From: Thermoplasmata archaeon
GTDB taxonomy: Archaea > Thermoplasmatota > E2 > DHVEG-1
DNA: 29,930 bases
Reading direction: 5' to 3'
NCBI GenBank assembly: GCA_003649845.1
Contig: QMTB01000001.1
Location: 1-29,930, forward strand
In this document: one piece after another, positions 1 through 7,251 of the stretch
Layout: the number at the start of each line of letters is the position of its first letter
Numbering within the stretch: the stretch's first letter is position 1
Program-made: the position numbers and the translations under genes
The notes under the pieces: model-generated
What the model was told of the DNA's origin: nothing
What the model saw: only the letters and a program-made list of their open reading frames with translations
The model's database searches: none

Positions 1-222
1 CGTATAAAAAAAGATATACAAATGTTTGAAGAAAACCTGCATAAACTAGATAATAAAAAAATAATAAACCATGAGATAATTGAACTTGCCAAACAATACT
101 ATCAAGATTCAAAGTATTATCTAGAAAAGAAAGATTACTTCACTTCCTTTGGATGTATAAACTATGGACACGGTTTACTAGATGCATTGCTAATAATAGG
201 AGGGTTAAAAGATGAAGATTAA
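1..222 (+). CDS. DUF357 family protein (5' end outside window)
   Basis: Small soluble archaeal protein of the DUF357 family; no biochemical role is established. The visible part is a helical segment in which a run like AKQYYQDSKYYLEKKDY is followed by a FGCINYGHGLLDA stretch, which is the family signature. The first ATG in view is at base 22, but the frame is open back to base 1 (reading RIKKDIQ before that Met) and family members usually have more residues before this point, so the true start probably lies outside the window. The stop codon falls inside the next gene, which starts at 212, giving an 11-base overlap and suggesting translational coupling with the flavin reductase-like protein. 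Assigned by remembered motif, not by search. Confidence 0.72.
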   Translation, partial: RIKKDIQMFEENLHKLDNKKIINHEIIELAKQYYQDSKYYLEKKDYFTSFGCINYGHGLLDALLIIGGLKDED

Positions 223-760
223 AGGAAATATGGATAAATACTATTACTACTCCTTTCCTATGCAAGCAGTTCTTGTAACCTGTATGGATAGAAAAGGTAG
301 AACTAATATTATAACGATAGCATGGCATACACCTATATCCAAGGAGCCACCGCTATATGGAATAGCTATCGCACCTAAAAGATACTCTCACAAACTTATC
401 AGTGAAACCAAAGAATTTGTCATAAATTTTCTACCATTTAAACTAGTAGATAAAATTCATTTCTGTGGAACACATAGTGGTAGAGAGATAGACAAGGTTG
501 AAGAAACAAAATTTACATTAAAACCTTCAGAAAAAATAAATACACCTAGAATAGAAGAAGGTTATGCTCATTTTGAGTGTATACTTCATTCAAAAAACAC
601 TATAGGAGACCACTCTTTTTTAATAGGGAAAATAGAAAATATATTGATAGAAGAAAAAGTTTTTACAAATGATATACTAGATAATAAGAAAATAAAACCT
701 GCATATTATGTAGGAGGAAATAGTTATACTACATTATCCGATGATTTAGAAACCTTCTGA
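212..760 (+). CDS. Flavin reductase-like (FMN-binding split barrel) protein
   Basis: Predicted FMN-binding split-barrel protein of the flavin reductase/flavoredoxin type, 182 aa, soluble. The N-terminal half has the family pattern: an aromatic Pro-hydrophobic strand (YYSFPMQAVLVTC), a G.TNI.T.AW segment around residues 30-40, a PPLYGIAI strand, and SHKLISET..FVINF, the usual flavin-pocket region. A strong AGGAGGG ribosome-binding site at 198-204 lies 7 bases before the ATG. It overlaps the preceding DUF357 gene by 11 bases, so both probably share one transcript. Its last 37 bases overlap the convergent SAM hydrolase gene. Family members either reduce free flavin or act as electron-transfer flavoproteins; the sequence does not show which. 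Confidence 0.82.
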   Translation: MKIKGNMDKYYYYSFPMQAVLVTCMDRKGRTNIITIAWHTPISKEPPLYGIAIAPKRYSHKLISETKEFVINFLPFKLVDKIHFCGTHSGREIDKVEETKFTLKPSEKINTPRIEEGYAHFECILHSKNTIGDHSFLIGKIENILIEEKVFTNDILDNKKIKPAYYVGGNSYTTLSDDLETF

Positions 761-1548
761 TTCAAATGAAACTCAATATGATCATCAGGTTTAACATCTA
801 ACTTCCCAGCAGCGTTACCTTGATTCATACTTATCTCAACGAAATTACTACTACCTATAACAACTAAAAGTTCACCTTTATCGGCAGAGGCATAATTTTC
901 TAAGAACCTTAATTTATAATCCTCTCCTTGAAGAGAGATTAAAATCTCCTCACCATATTTAACAAAATTCTGAAAACTTTTCCCATCTATATTTGTAATA
1001 ATATTCCCAAATCTATCAATATGTAATACAGTACTATAAACAGAATCATCTGAAAACACTGCATTTGGTAACTGAGAATCTATATAATCATATATTCTAG
1101 GTCCAATACTCTCAAAAGGTATACCTTTTGATATATGAGCTGCAACTGGTGCAAAAATATCTCTACCATGAAAGGTATTAGATATAGTATCAAGCATATA
1201 TCTTGTATTCTCAATACTATAAACTATGAAATCACCTAACATATGAGCTGCAGGCATAAGTAAACCATTATCAGGTCCTACAAAAACATGTTTCTTTGTT
1301 ATAACTACTATACCACGTCTATCTGTACCCACTCCTGGATCAACTACTGCAACATGTATAGATCCTATGGGAAAATATGATACTGCAGATCTTAGAATAA
1401 AAGCTCCTTCTCGTATATTTTGAGGTGTAACCTCATGGGTTATATCAATGATATTTGAAGATGGGGAGATAGAGGCTATAACACCTTTCATCTGTGAAAC
1501 ATAGCTGCTTTTCAATCCGAAATCGGTAAGTAGTGTAACTATAGTCAT
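724..1548 (-). CDS. S-adenosyl-L-methionine hydrolase (DUF62 / SAM hydroxide adenosyltransferase)
   Basis: DUF62-family enzyme that hydrolyses S-adenosylmethionine to adenosine and methionine; relatives include the fluorinase/chlorinase group. It carries TDFG at the N-terminus, DPGVGTDRRG around residues 70-79, FHGRDIFAP around 126-134 and DRFGNIITNI in the C-terminal half. Asp70, Arg77 and His127 occupy the catalytic positions described for archaeal SAM hydrolases, and the loop insertion of true fluorinases is not evident. Length is 274 aa, normal for the family. I start at the ATG at 1548, five bases after a GGGTGG ribosome-binding site; a GTG at 1557 would include that site. The gene stands alone, divergent from purE, and its 3' end overlaps the flavin reductase-like gene. 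Confidence 0.88.
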   Translation of the reverse strand: MTIVTLLTDFGLKSSYVSQMKGVIASISPSSNIIDITHEVTPQNIREGAFILRSAVSYFPIGSIHVAVVDPGVGTDRRGIVVITKKHVFVGPDNGLLMPAAHMLGDFIVYSIENTRYMLDTISNTFHGRDIFAPVAAHISKGIPFESIGPRIYDYIDSQLPNAVFSDDSVYSTVLHIDRFGNIITNIDGKSFQNFVKYGEEILISLQGEDYKLRFLENYASADKGELLVVIGSSNFVEISMNQGNAAGKLDVKPDDHIEFHLNQKVSKSSDNVV

Positions 1549-1600
1549 AACAACCACCCTTTATTAGTAGCGAATGAGATATCAGTTAACCTACAGAGAG

Positions 1601-1633
1601 ATATAAATAAATTTCGTATTATACCATATAAAT
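1601..1633 (-). promoter_or_regulatory. Candidate TATA box(es) for the SAM hydrolase gene
   Basis: Read on the minus strand, two TATA-like runs (TTATTTATAT at 1601-1610 and ATTTATAT at 1626-1633) lie upstream of the ATG at 1548. The nearer would place the transcript start near 1579 with about 30 bases of leader, matching the presence of a ribosome-binding site. Rest of 1549-1751: apart from these and the purE box I see nothing gene-like. Confidence 0.4.
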
Positions 1634-1720
1634 AGATAGGATCGACCTTTAACTAAAAAAGAGATGTCCTAATAAGTCTTTGATGTAAAAAACTTCATAG
1701 TACAATCCTTGTTGAAATTA

Positions 1721-1728
1721 TTTATATT
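1721..1728 (+). promoter_or_regulatory. Candidate TATA box of the purE-guaA transcript
   Basis: TTTATATT centred about 27 bases before the purE ATG at 1752. At normal archaeal spacing the RNA would start at or next to the ATG, a leaderless message; there is no ribosome-binding site in front of purE. Confidence 0.5.
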
Positions 1729-1751
1729 AGTATTGATGATTCCCCTATTCT

Positions 1752-2201
1752 ATGAAAGTTCATATAATTATGGGTTCAAAATCTGATGAAGAAGTTGCTA
1801 ATAAAGCTGCTAGAATCCTAGAAGAATTTGATATCTCCTATGAGGTAACCGTTGCATCTGCACATAGAACACCTGATTATCTAAAAAAAATCGTTGAAAA
1901 TAGTGACGCTGATTTGTTTATAGGGATAGCTGGTTTATCCGCTGCTCTACCCGGTAGTATCGCATCTCATACTATTAAACCTGTTATAGGAGTACCAGTA
2001 AGTGGTAAAGTTAATCTTGATGCTATACTCTCTATAGTTCAAATGCCTCCAGGTATACCAGTTGGTGCAGTAGGTTTAGATAGAGGTGATAACGCAGCGC
2101 TTTTAGCGGTTGAGATTCTATCTCTCTCAAATGATAATCTAAAAGAAAAACTAGTAGAATACCGTGAAAATATGTGTAAGAAGATAGTCGGAGGAAAATA
2201 A
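1752..2201 (+). CDS. purE: PurE, N5-CAIR mutase / AIR carboxylase
   Basis: Purine-synthesis enzyme forming carboxyaminoimidazole ribonucleotide, 149 aa, cytoplasmic. The sequence shows the PurE core: IMGSKSD at the N-terminus, the catalytic-His segment SAHRTP, AGLSAALPGSIAS, PVIGVPV, SIVQMPPGIPVG and a C-terminal GDNAALLAVEIL helix. Features such as SAHRTP, SIVQMP and NAALLA look like class I (bacterial-type) PurE, although the segment before PGSIAS differs from the bacterial AGGAAHLPG. No purK is in the window; many archaea have PurE without an obvious PurK, so the natural substrate (AIR plus CO2, or N5-CAIR) cannot be fixed here. First gene of a tight purE-guaA run; start chosen because it is the only Met before GSKSD and sits at leaderless distance from a TATA box. 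Confidence 0.93.
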   Translation: MKVHIIMGSKSDEEVANKAARILEEFDISYEVTVASAHRTPDYLKKIVENSDADLFIGIAGLSAALPGSIASHTIKPVIGVPVSGKVNLDAILSIVQMPPGIPVGAVGLDRGDNAALLAVEILSLSNDNLKEKLVEYRENMCKKIVGGK

Positions 2202-2205
2202 AGAG

Positions 2206-3153
2206 ATGTTCAAACCAGAGAGATTTATAGAGGAAACAGTTTCTAAACTTAGAAAGGAGATTAAAGGTAAAGCTATTATAGCATTCTCCGGTGGTGTTGA
2301 CAGTACAGTTGCTGCTGCTCTAACAAATAAAGCAATTGGTGATAGACTAACAGCAGTTCACGTTGACACAGGGTATATGAGGAAGAATGAATCTAGAGAA
2401 GTAAAAGATCTTATGGATGAAATGGGTTTAAACTATAGGTTTATAGATGCAAAAGAGGAGTACTATAAAGCCTTAGAGAAGATAGAAGACCCGGAGGAGA
2501 AACGTAGGATAATAGGTGAAAAATTTATACGTATCTTTGAGAGAATAGCTGAAGAAGAAAAAGTAGAATACCTAATACAAGGTACTATTGCACCAGATTG
2601 GATAGAATCAGGGGATCAATTAAGAGATACCATTAAATCTCATCATAATGTAGGGGGACTACCAGAATATATGAAGTTAAAACTAGTTGAACCACTACGA
2701 GATCTCTATAAAGATGAGGTTAGAAAAATAGCTAGAATACTCAAACTTCCTGTTGCAGAACGACAACCTTTTCCAGGTCCAGGTCTTGCAATAAGAGTCA
2801 TTGGAGCTGCAACAAGAGAGAAGACTGAGATTGTTAGAGAAGCTTGTGCTATTGTAGAAGAAGAGATAGATAGAGCAGTTAAAAACAATGAGATGACATA
2901 TCCATGGCAGTATTTCGCAGTATTATTACCTATTAGAACAGTTGGAGTCCATGGTGATAAAAGAGCGTATGGTTATACTATTGCAATAAGAGCTGTAGAA
3001 AGTATAGATGCAATGACCTGTAACTATAGTCATATACCTCATAATGTTTTGGATAGGATTTCAACTAGAATTACAAATGAACTGGGAGATAGAGTTAACC
3101 GTATTGTATATGATATAACAAATAAACCTCCTGGAACAGTTGAATGGGAATAG
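2206..3153 (+). CDS. guaAB: GMP synthase subunit B (ATP pyrophosphatase)
   Basis: Synthetase half of the archaeal two-subunit GMP synthase: adenylates XMP and uses ammonia from the glutaminase subunit to make GMP. 315 aa. The PP-loop SGGVDS is at residues 28-33, followed by the N-type pyrophosphatase pattern (HVDTGYMRKNE), FPGPGLAIRVIG in the middle, and the C-terminal dimerisation domain ending in ITNKPPGTVEWE, the normal end of GuaA. Four bases separate it from purE; a GGAGG lies in the last codons of purE. The glutaminase gene starts five bases downstream of its stop, so both subunits should be made together. Confidence 0.95.
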   Translation: MFKPERFIEETVSKLRKEIKGKAIIAFSGGVDSTVAAALTNKAIGDRLTAVHVDTGYMRKNESREVKDLMDEMGLNYRFIDAKEEYYKALEKIEDPEEKRRIIGEKFIRIFERIAEEEKVEYLIQGTIAPDWIESGDQLRDTIKSHHNVGGLPEYMKLKLVEPLRDLYKDEVRKIARILKLPVAERQPFPGPGLAIRVIGAATREKTEIVREACAIVEEEIDRAVKNNEMTYPWQYFAVLLPIRTVGVHGDKRAYGYTIAIRAVESIDAMTCNYSHIPHNVLDRISTRITNELGDRVNRIVYDITNKPPGTVEWE

Positions 3154-3157
3154 AATT

Positions 3158-3736
3158 ATGGTTCGAATATATGTGATAGACAATGGTGGACAATGGACGC
3201 ATAGAGAATGGCGTACCCTTAGAGATCTAGGAGTTGAAACAAGGATTCTACCAAATACTACCCCCTTCAATATAATAGAAAAGGAGAGGGTAGATGGATT
3301 GATTTTATCTGGTGGAGCACCTAGAATGGGTTTACAAAGCGAACTTGGTAACTGCGGGGAATACCTTGAAAAATCTTCTTTCCCTATCCTAGGTATATGC
3401 GCTGGACATCAATATATCGCTAGATTTTTTGGAGGAGAGGTTAAACCATCTAAAATACCAGAGTTTGGAAAAATAGAATTAGAAATCCTAGAATCAGATG
3501 ATGAGATATTCAAAGATATACCAAGGAGAATTATAGCATGGGAATCACATAACGATGAAGTTACTAAGATGCCATCGAATTTTATTCATCTAGCTAAAAG
3601 TGAAAACTGTCTCATACAGGCGATGAAACATAGAGATAAAGCAATCTATGGACTACAATTTCATCCAGAAGTAGAACATACAGAGTATGGAGAAAAAATC
3701 TTTGAAAACTTCATAGAGATATGCAGACAATATTAA
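3158..3736 (+). CDS. guaAA: GMP synthase subunit A (glutamine amidotransferase)
   Basis: Glutaminase half of GMP synthase, class I amidotransferase fold, delivering ammonia to the pyrophosphatase subunit encoded just upstream. The catalytic Cys is residue 81 in GICAGHQ and the His/Glu pair is 169/171 in FHPEVEHTEYG. The N-terminus MVRIYVIDNGGQWTHREWR is the family start, so I use the ATG at 3158 (192 aa) rather than the in-frame ATG at 3140, which adds six residues and overlaps guaAB. The stop codon shares the four bases TTAA (3733-3736) with the stop of the convergent UbiX gene. Confidence 0.95.
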   Translation: MVRIYVIDNGGQWTHREWRTLRDLGVETRILPNTTPFNIIEKERVDGLILSGGAPRMGLQSELGNCGEYLEKSSFPILGICAGHQYIARFFGGEVKPSKIPEFGKIELEILESDDEIFKDIPRRIIAWESHNDEVTKMPSNFIHLAKSENCLIQAMKHRDKAIYGLQFHPEVEHTEYGEKIFENFIEICRQY

Positions 3737-4296
3737 TCTTTTGAACCCCAATGTTCATATAAAGAATGAGTAAAACCTAGTTGATCCAATATTTTACCGA
3801 TGATAAAATCTATCAAATCATCTATTGTCTTAGGCTTATGATAGAAGCCTGGAGATGCCGGCATTATAATAGCTCCATTCAAATAAACCTTCTGCATATT
3901 CTCAATAGCCGATAAATCTAGAGGAGTTTCTCTAATTACTAAAACCAATTTTCTCCTCTCTTTTAGAATACATAAAGCTGCTCTACTGGTAAGAGTATCA
4001 GAATAACCATTAGCTATAGCTGAAAGAGTTTTTAAACTACAAGGTACAACAACCATTGCATCTATATTAAAAGAGCCGCTAGCTGGTGGAGCAAAGAAAT
4101 CACTGTTATCATAGAAGTAGTCAGCTATCTTTCTGATATCCTCAAGATAGTATGATGTTTCATATTCTAGAATATCCATAGCATTCTTAGATATAATCAA
4201 ATGTATCTCTACATTCATCTTCCTAAGTTCTTTGAGTAAACGAACGCCATAGATTACTCCAGAAGCTCCTCCTATACTAAGTAGTATTTTATCCAT
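3733..4296 (-). CDS. ubiX: UbiX-family flavin prenyltransferase
   Basis: Flavoprotein of the UbiX/Pad1 family that attaches a dimethylallyl unit to FMN, giving the prenylated FMN used by UbiD-type decarboxylases. 187 aa. Seen: N-terminal SIGGASGVIYGVRLL (FMN phosphate loop), APPASGSF, VVPCSLKTLSAIANGYSD and KLVLVIRETPLDLSAIENM, all typical of the family. The ATG overlaps the TAA of the upstream GGGP synthase by one base (TAATG), so the two prenyl-transfer enzymes are translationally coupled. No ubiD gene is in the window. Assignment to the family is firm; the decarboxylase partner is unknown. Confidence 0.92.
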   Translation of the reverse strand: MDKILLSIGGASGVIYGVRLLKELRKMNVEIHLIISKNAMDILEYETSYYLEDIRKIADYFYDNSDFFAPPASGSFNIDAMVVVPCSLKTLSAIANGYSDTLTSRAALCILKERRKLVLVIRETPLDLSAIENMQKVYLNGAIIMPASPGFYHKPKTIDDLIDFIIGKILDQLGFTHSLYEHWGSKD

Positions 4297-5039
4297 TAAA
4301 CTCCCTCTATAGCTTCTATAATAGTTTTAAGATAATCTTTTAGATTCTCTTTATTTTTCTCTAAAGCAGTACCTGTAACTATGATATCCGCTCCTGCCTT
4401 AGCTTTTCCTCTAGCAGTTTTGGCATCTCTTATACCTCCGCCAACTAGCAAAGGTAAATCTACATTCTCTTTAACAGCAGATATCATCTCATTCGGCACT
4501 GGTTTAGGTGCACCAGAACCAGCTTCTAGATAAAAAAATTTCATTCCTAGATATTTTGCAGCAAGAGCGAAGCCAACAGCTGTTTTAATATCATTTCTTT
4601 TAACTGGATCGACTTTACCAACTCTACCAACAGTCATACCGGGTTCAACGATAAGGTATCCCATAGGTAGCGGTTGAATACCAGTGTCTCTAACAAAAAA
4701 AGCTCCTTTAACATGCTCTCTTATAACATAATCTACATCCCTAGAGTTTAATAGACTCATGAAGAATATACCATCCGCGTATTTGCTTAGATGTTCTGCA
4801 CTAGATGGAAAAAGTATAACAGGTAAGGTGCTTTGGGCTTTTATAGCCAAAATTGTTTCATCGACTTGTTTACTAGAAGCGATTGTTGAACCACCAACCA
4901 TAATAGCGCTGCTACCTGCCTCTTCTACAGTTTTTGCTAAAACCCCTGCATCATCAGCACTCTGTTTATCTGGATCTATCAAAGAAAAATGTAATTTTTT
5001 CTCCTCTAGTTTTTGAAGGATATAATCAGTAAGATTCAT
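4296..5039 (-). CDS. Geranylgeranylglyceryl phosphate synthase
   Basis: Forms the first ether bond of archaeal lipids by joining geranylgeranyl diphosphate to sn-glycerol-1-phosphate; TIM-barrel, cytoplasmic or membrane-associated. 247 aa. Seen: HFSLIDPDKQ near the N-terminus, VGGSTIAS, VEPGMTVGRVGKVDPVK, the phosphate- and prenyl-binding YLEAGSGAPKPV, LLVGGGIRD and GADIIVTGTALE. The motif pattern resembles the euryarchaeal/Bacteroidetes-type (group II) enzymes more than group I, by memory. An AAGGAGA ribosome-binding site lies four bases before the ATG. It heads a two-gene transcript with ubiX; the divergent neighbour is the pilin-like gene. Confidence 0.95.
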   Translation of the reverse strand: MNLTDYILQKLEEKKLHFSLIDPDKQSADDAGVLAKTVEEAGSSAIMVGGSTIASSKQVDETILAIKAQSTLPVILFPSSAEHLSKYADGIFFMSLLNSRDVDYVIREHVKGAFFVRDTGIQPLPMGYLIVEPGMTVGRVGKVDPVKRNDIKTAVGFALAAKYLGMKFFYLEAGSGAPKPVPNEMISAVKENVDLPLLVGGGIRDAKTARGKAKAGADIIVTGTALEKNKENLKDYLKTIIEAIEGV

Positions 5040-5102
5040 ATTTTCTCCTTAGGCAACATTCTACATAGTTTTAAAGTTTTTCAACAACTAGATTATGATA
5101 AA

Positions 5103-5112
5103 TTTTTATAAT
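5103..5112. promoter_or_regulatory. AT-box that can serve both GGGP synthase and pilin-like promoters
   Basis: The near-palindromic run TTTTTATAAT lies between the two divergent genes. On the plus strand it is about 49 bases before the pilin ATG (leader about 23 bases, containing GGTGAGG); on the minus strand about 68 bases before the GGGP synthase ATG (leader about 42 bases with AAGGAGA). One element may be read in both directions, or each gene has a further box I cannot separate. Confidence 0.4.
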
Positions 5113-5156
5113 CAAAGATTATTCTAAACATAAGAAAAAGTTGGTGAGGGAAAAGG

Positions 5157-5579
5157 ATGAAGGTATATGGGTTTATAAAAAATCATAAAGGAGTATCTAC
5201 AGTTATAGCATCCATTCTTACTTTAGCTATAGTTGTAGCATTAGTAGCAGTAGCATACGTCTATATTAACAGCTCTACTTCAAATCTCTCCCCGGAGATC
5301 TCAGCGTTTATTACAGTTGATTATAGCAACGGTCAGATCAATATTGTTATGAATTCTGGGGATATGATAAAAAATGCTTTTAAAAATGGTTCATGGTATA
5401 ATCTAGAAGTTAAAATCAATGGAGCTATTGTAAATACTAGCAATGTCACTTGTTCAACTGGGGATGATTTCTTAGCTGGGAGTAAGATTACTATAACAAA
5501 AACTCTTCATAGTGGAGATACGGTATCCGTTATATATAAACCAGCGAATCAGCTACTTAGAGAATACACATATTCCTAA
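5157..5579 (+). CDS. Type IV pilin-like surface protein
   Basis: Predicted archaeal type IV pilin or pilin-like subunit, 140 aa. Residues 1-12 form a short basic leader ending in HKG, followed by VSTVIASILTLAIVVALVA, the class III signal of prepilins; prepilin peptidase should cut after Gly12, leaving the hydrophobic helix as the assembly core. The rest is a compact beta-rich domain without cysteine pairs. Five N-X-S/T sequons (NSS, NLS, NGS, NTS, NVT) make it a plausible substrate of the AglB encoded further right. GGTGAGG precedes the ATG. No pilus ATPase, platform or peptidase gene is nearby, so the assembly machinery must be elsewhere. The last four bases overlap the convergent phosphatase gene. 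Confidence 0.8.
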   Translation: MKVYGFIKNHKGVSTVIASILTLAIVVALVAVAYVYINSSTSNLSPEISAFITVDYSNGQINIVMNSGDMIKNAFKNGSWYNLEVKINGAIVNTSNVTCSTGDDFLAGSKITITKTLHSGDTVSVIYKPANQLLREYTYS

Positions 5580-6361
5580 ATCTTTGAGTTAAGAATCTTA
5601 TCGATTAGAGATTCACTACATGCAGCTATTATACTTGTTCTTTCATCTAGATTCAAAGGCATATCTATATCATAACCTCTACGGTTTCTTACTATTCCAC
5701 CTGCTTCTCTGAGTATTAAAATAGAAGCAGCTATATCAGTTACTCTTAGATATTCTCTACCCATTATATAGAAATCTATTGCACCTATAGCAACCATACT
5801 CATCTCCAGAGAAGCTGCTCCAAGAGATCTCACATTATTTTTATCTACAAATTGCAAAGCAAGATCATCTACATTTCTACCTAAATTAAGGCTTGATAAG
5901 ATACTATTAGAAGGGTGATCCGGGGTAAAAATCTGTTTATTATTAAAATAGGCTCCCCTTTCCTTTTCAGCTATAAATATATCACCAGTTGGAATATTCA
6001 ATACAATCCCATATTCAACACTATCTAAGGTATCTCTACCGATAGCAAGAGATGTAGCATAGAAGGGTATACCTCTAATAGCATTTCTAGTTCCATCTAT
6101 TGGATCTAACACCAAAGTATATTCTCCATTCATATCTATATACCCTGACTCCTCGCTGAGTAGATTCACCGGAATCTTAGATTTCCTAATATATCTAATA
6201 GCTACATCCTCTGCTATCTTATCTATATATTCTGTTGGTGTTCCATCTGCGCCGATACCAATATTTCTTCCTAGGTTGATATCCTGTGACTGTAAACTTC
6301 TAATCTTCCTGGAAATACTCTTCGTTATCCTCAAAGCTAATTCTTTAATCTCTAAATTCAT
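5576..6361 (-). CDS. Inositol monophosphatase-family phosphatase
   Basis: Mg-dependent sugar phosphatase of the IMPase/archaeal fructose-1,6-bisphosphatase family, 261 aa. Metal-binding residues are visible: Glu70-Glu71 in LLSEESG, Asp86 and Asp89 in DPIDGT, and Asp209 in RVTDIAAS. Archaeal members often act on both inositol-1-phosphate and fructose-1,6-bisphosphate, so the substrate is not fixed; either inositol phospholipid supply or gluconeogenesis would fit, and PEP synthase is in this window. Its ATG lies within the end of the upstream DUF368 gene (17-base overlap), so it is translationally coupled as the last gene of the AMMECR1-pyrC-DUF368 run. No strong ribosome-binding site is visible, consistent with coupling. 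Confidence 0.9.
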   Translation of the reverse strand: MNLEIKELALRITKSISRKIRSLQSQDINLGRNIGIGADGTPTEYIDKIAEDVAIRYIRKSKIPVNLLSEESGYIDMNGEYTLVLDPIDGTRNAIRGIPFYATSLAIGRDTLDSVEYGIVLNIPTGDIFIAEKERGAYFNNKQIFTPDHPSNSILSSLNLGRNVDDLALQFVDKNNVRSLGAASLEMSMVAIGAIDFYIMGREYLRVTDIAASILILREAGGIVRNRRGYDIDMPLNLDERTSIIAACSESLIDKILNSKI

Positions 6362-7232
6362 CTTTTCTATCCATCCATATATATTCTACTCCAAATACCA
6401 TTAGAATACCTATAATTATAAATAAAGCCATGGATATTGAAAAGGGATATATTATTAATTTATCTATAGGTCTTTTTAATCCACCGATCATGATTCCTAT
6501 TAGAAAGGATAGAGTAACAAACCTATATTTCTTTATAAGGAAGGAGAGCAGATGAGAGAAAGATAGTATACCTATAACCGCTCCTATGAGATAAGCAAAT
6601 ATCGGTGGGAGATAAAAAACCCTCACAGCATTCAACATATAACTATATTGCCCTAATAGCAACATTATAAAAGCACCTGATATACCTGGAAGAATCATAG
6701 CGCATATGGAGATAATACCAGACACAAATATTATAGGTAAAGAATGATCTAACTGTATTTTAGATAAACTTAGGAAAAGATAAGAAGATAGAAAACCTAG
6801 AAATAAAGATATTAGATAAACTATTCTTTTCTCCTCCAGTCTAATATACAACACTATAGCGGAGGATAATATAAGTCCTAGGAAAAAGGAGTATACATAG
6901 ATACTATAGTTAGAGAGCAAGAAATGTATAATCTGTGCTAATACTAGAAAAGCTGTTCCTATCCCAAAAATTAGAGGCAATAGAAAATAAAAATCTATTG
7001 AATATATAGACTGCTTTACTCTATCAATATACCTCCTATCTGATATAGATAATATAAGATATAGAGGTATCTTTGGATCTATAGATTTGATAGCAAAAAC
7101 CAATTTATCATAGATACCTGTGATGAGAGCAATAGTTCCACCGGATATACCTGGTATAATATCAGCACTTCCCATAAGTAAACCTTTTAAAAAAAATATT
7201 AAAAGATGGCCTTTCTTAGCACTTCTAGACAT
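6345..7232 (-). CDS. DUF368 polytopic membrane protein (PopT-like)
   Basis: Integral membrane protein of the DUF368 family, 295 aa with about eight hydrophobic segments. The two family signatures are present as an internal repeat: GSADIIPGISGGTIALITGIY near residues 21-41 and ILPGISGAFIMLLLGQY around the middle. Bacterial DUF368 proteins have recently been described as undecaprenyl-phosphate translocases (PopT) that return the carrier lipid across the membrane. By inference an archaeal member could flip dolichyl phosphate released by AglB, whose gene is about 2 kb away on the same strand. A GAGGAGG ribosome-binding site precedes the ATG; 19 bases separate it from pyrC. Confidence 0.88.
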   Translation of the reverse strand: MSRSAKKGHLLIFFLKGLLMGSADIIPGISGGTIALITGIYDKLVFAIKSIDPKIPLYLILSISDRRYIDRVKQSIYSIDFYFLLPLIFGIGTAFLVLAQIIHFLLSNYSIYVYSFFLGLILSSAIVLYIRLEEKRIVYLISLFLGFLSSYLFLSLSKIQLDHSLPIIFVSGIISICAMILPGISGAFIMLLLGQYSYMLNAVRVFYLPPIFAYLIGAVIGILSFSHLLSFLIKKYRFVTLSFLIGIMIGGLKRPIDKLIIYPFSISMALFIIIGILMVFGVEYIWMDRKDEFRD

Positions 7233-7251
7233 CCACTTCCTCCTCTCAATT

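Noticed and set aside
1549..1751. 203-base gap examined for tRNA, riboswitch or small gene
   Set aside because: No cloverleaf, no stable hairpin and no coding pattern seen; only TATA-like boxes for the flanking genes.
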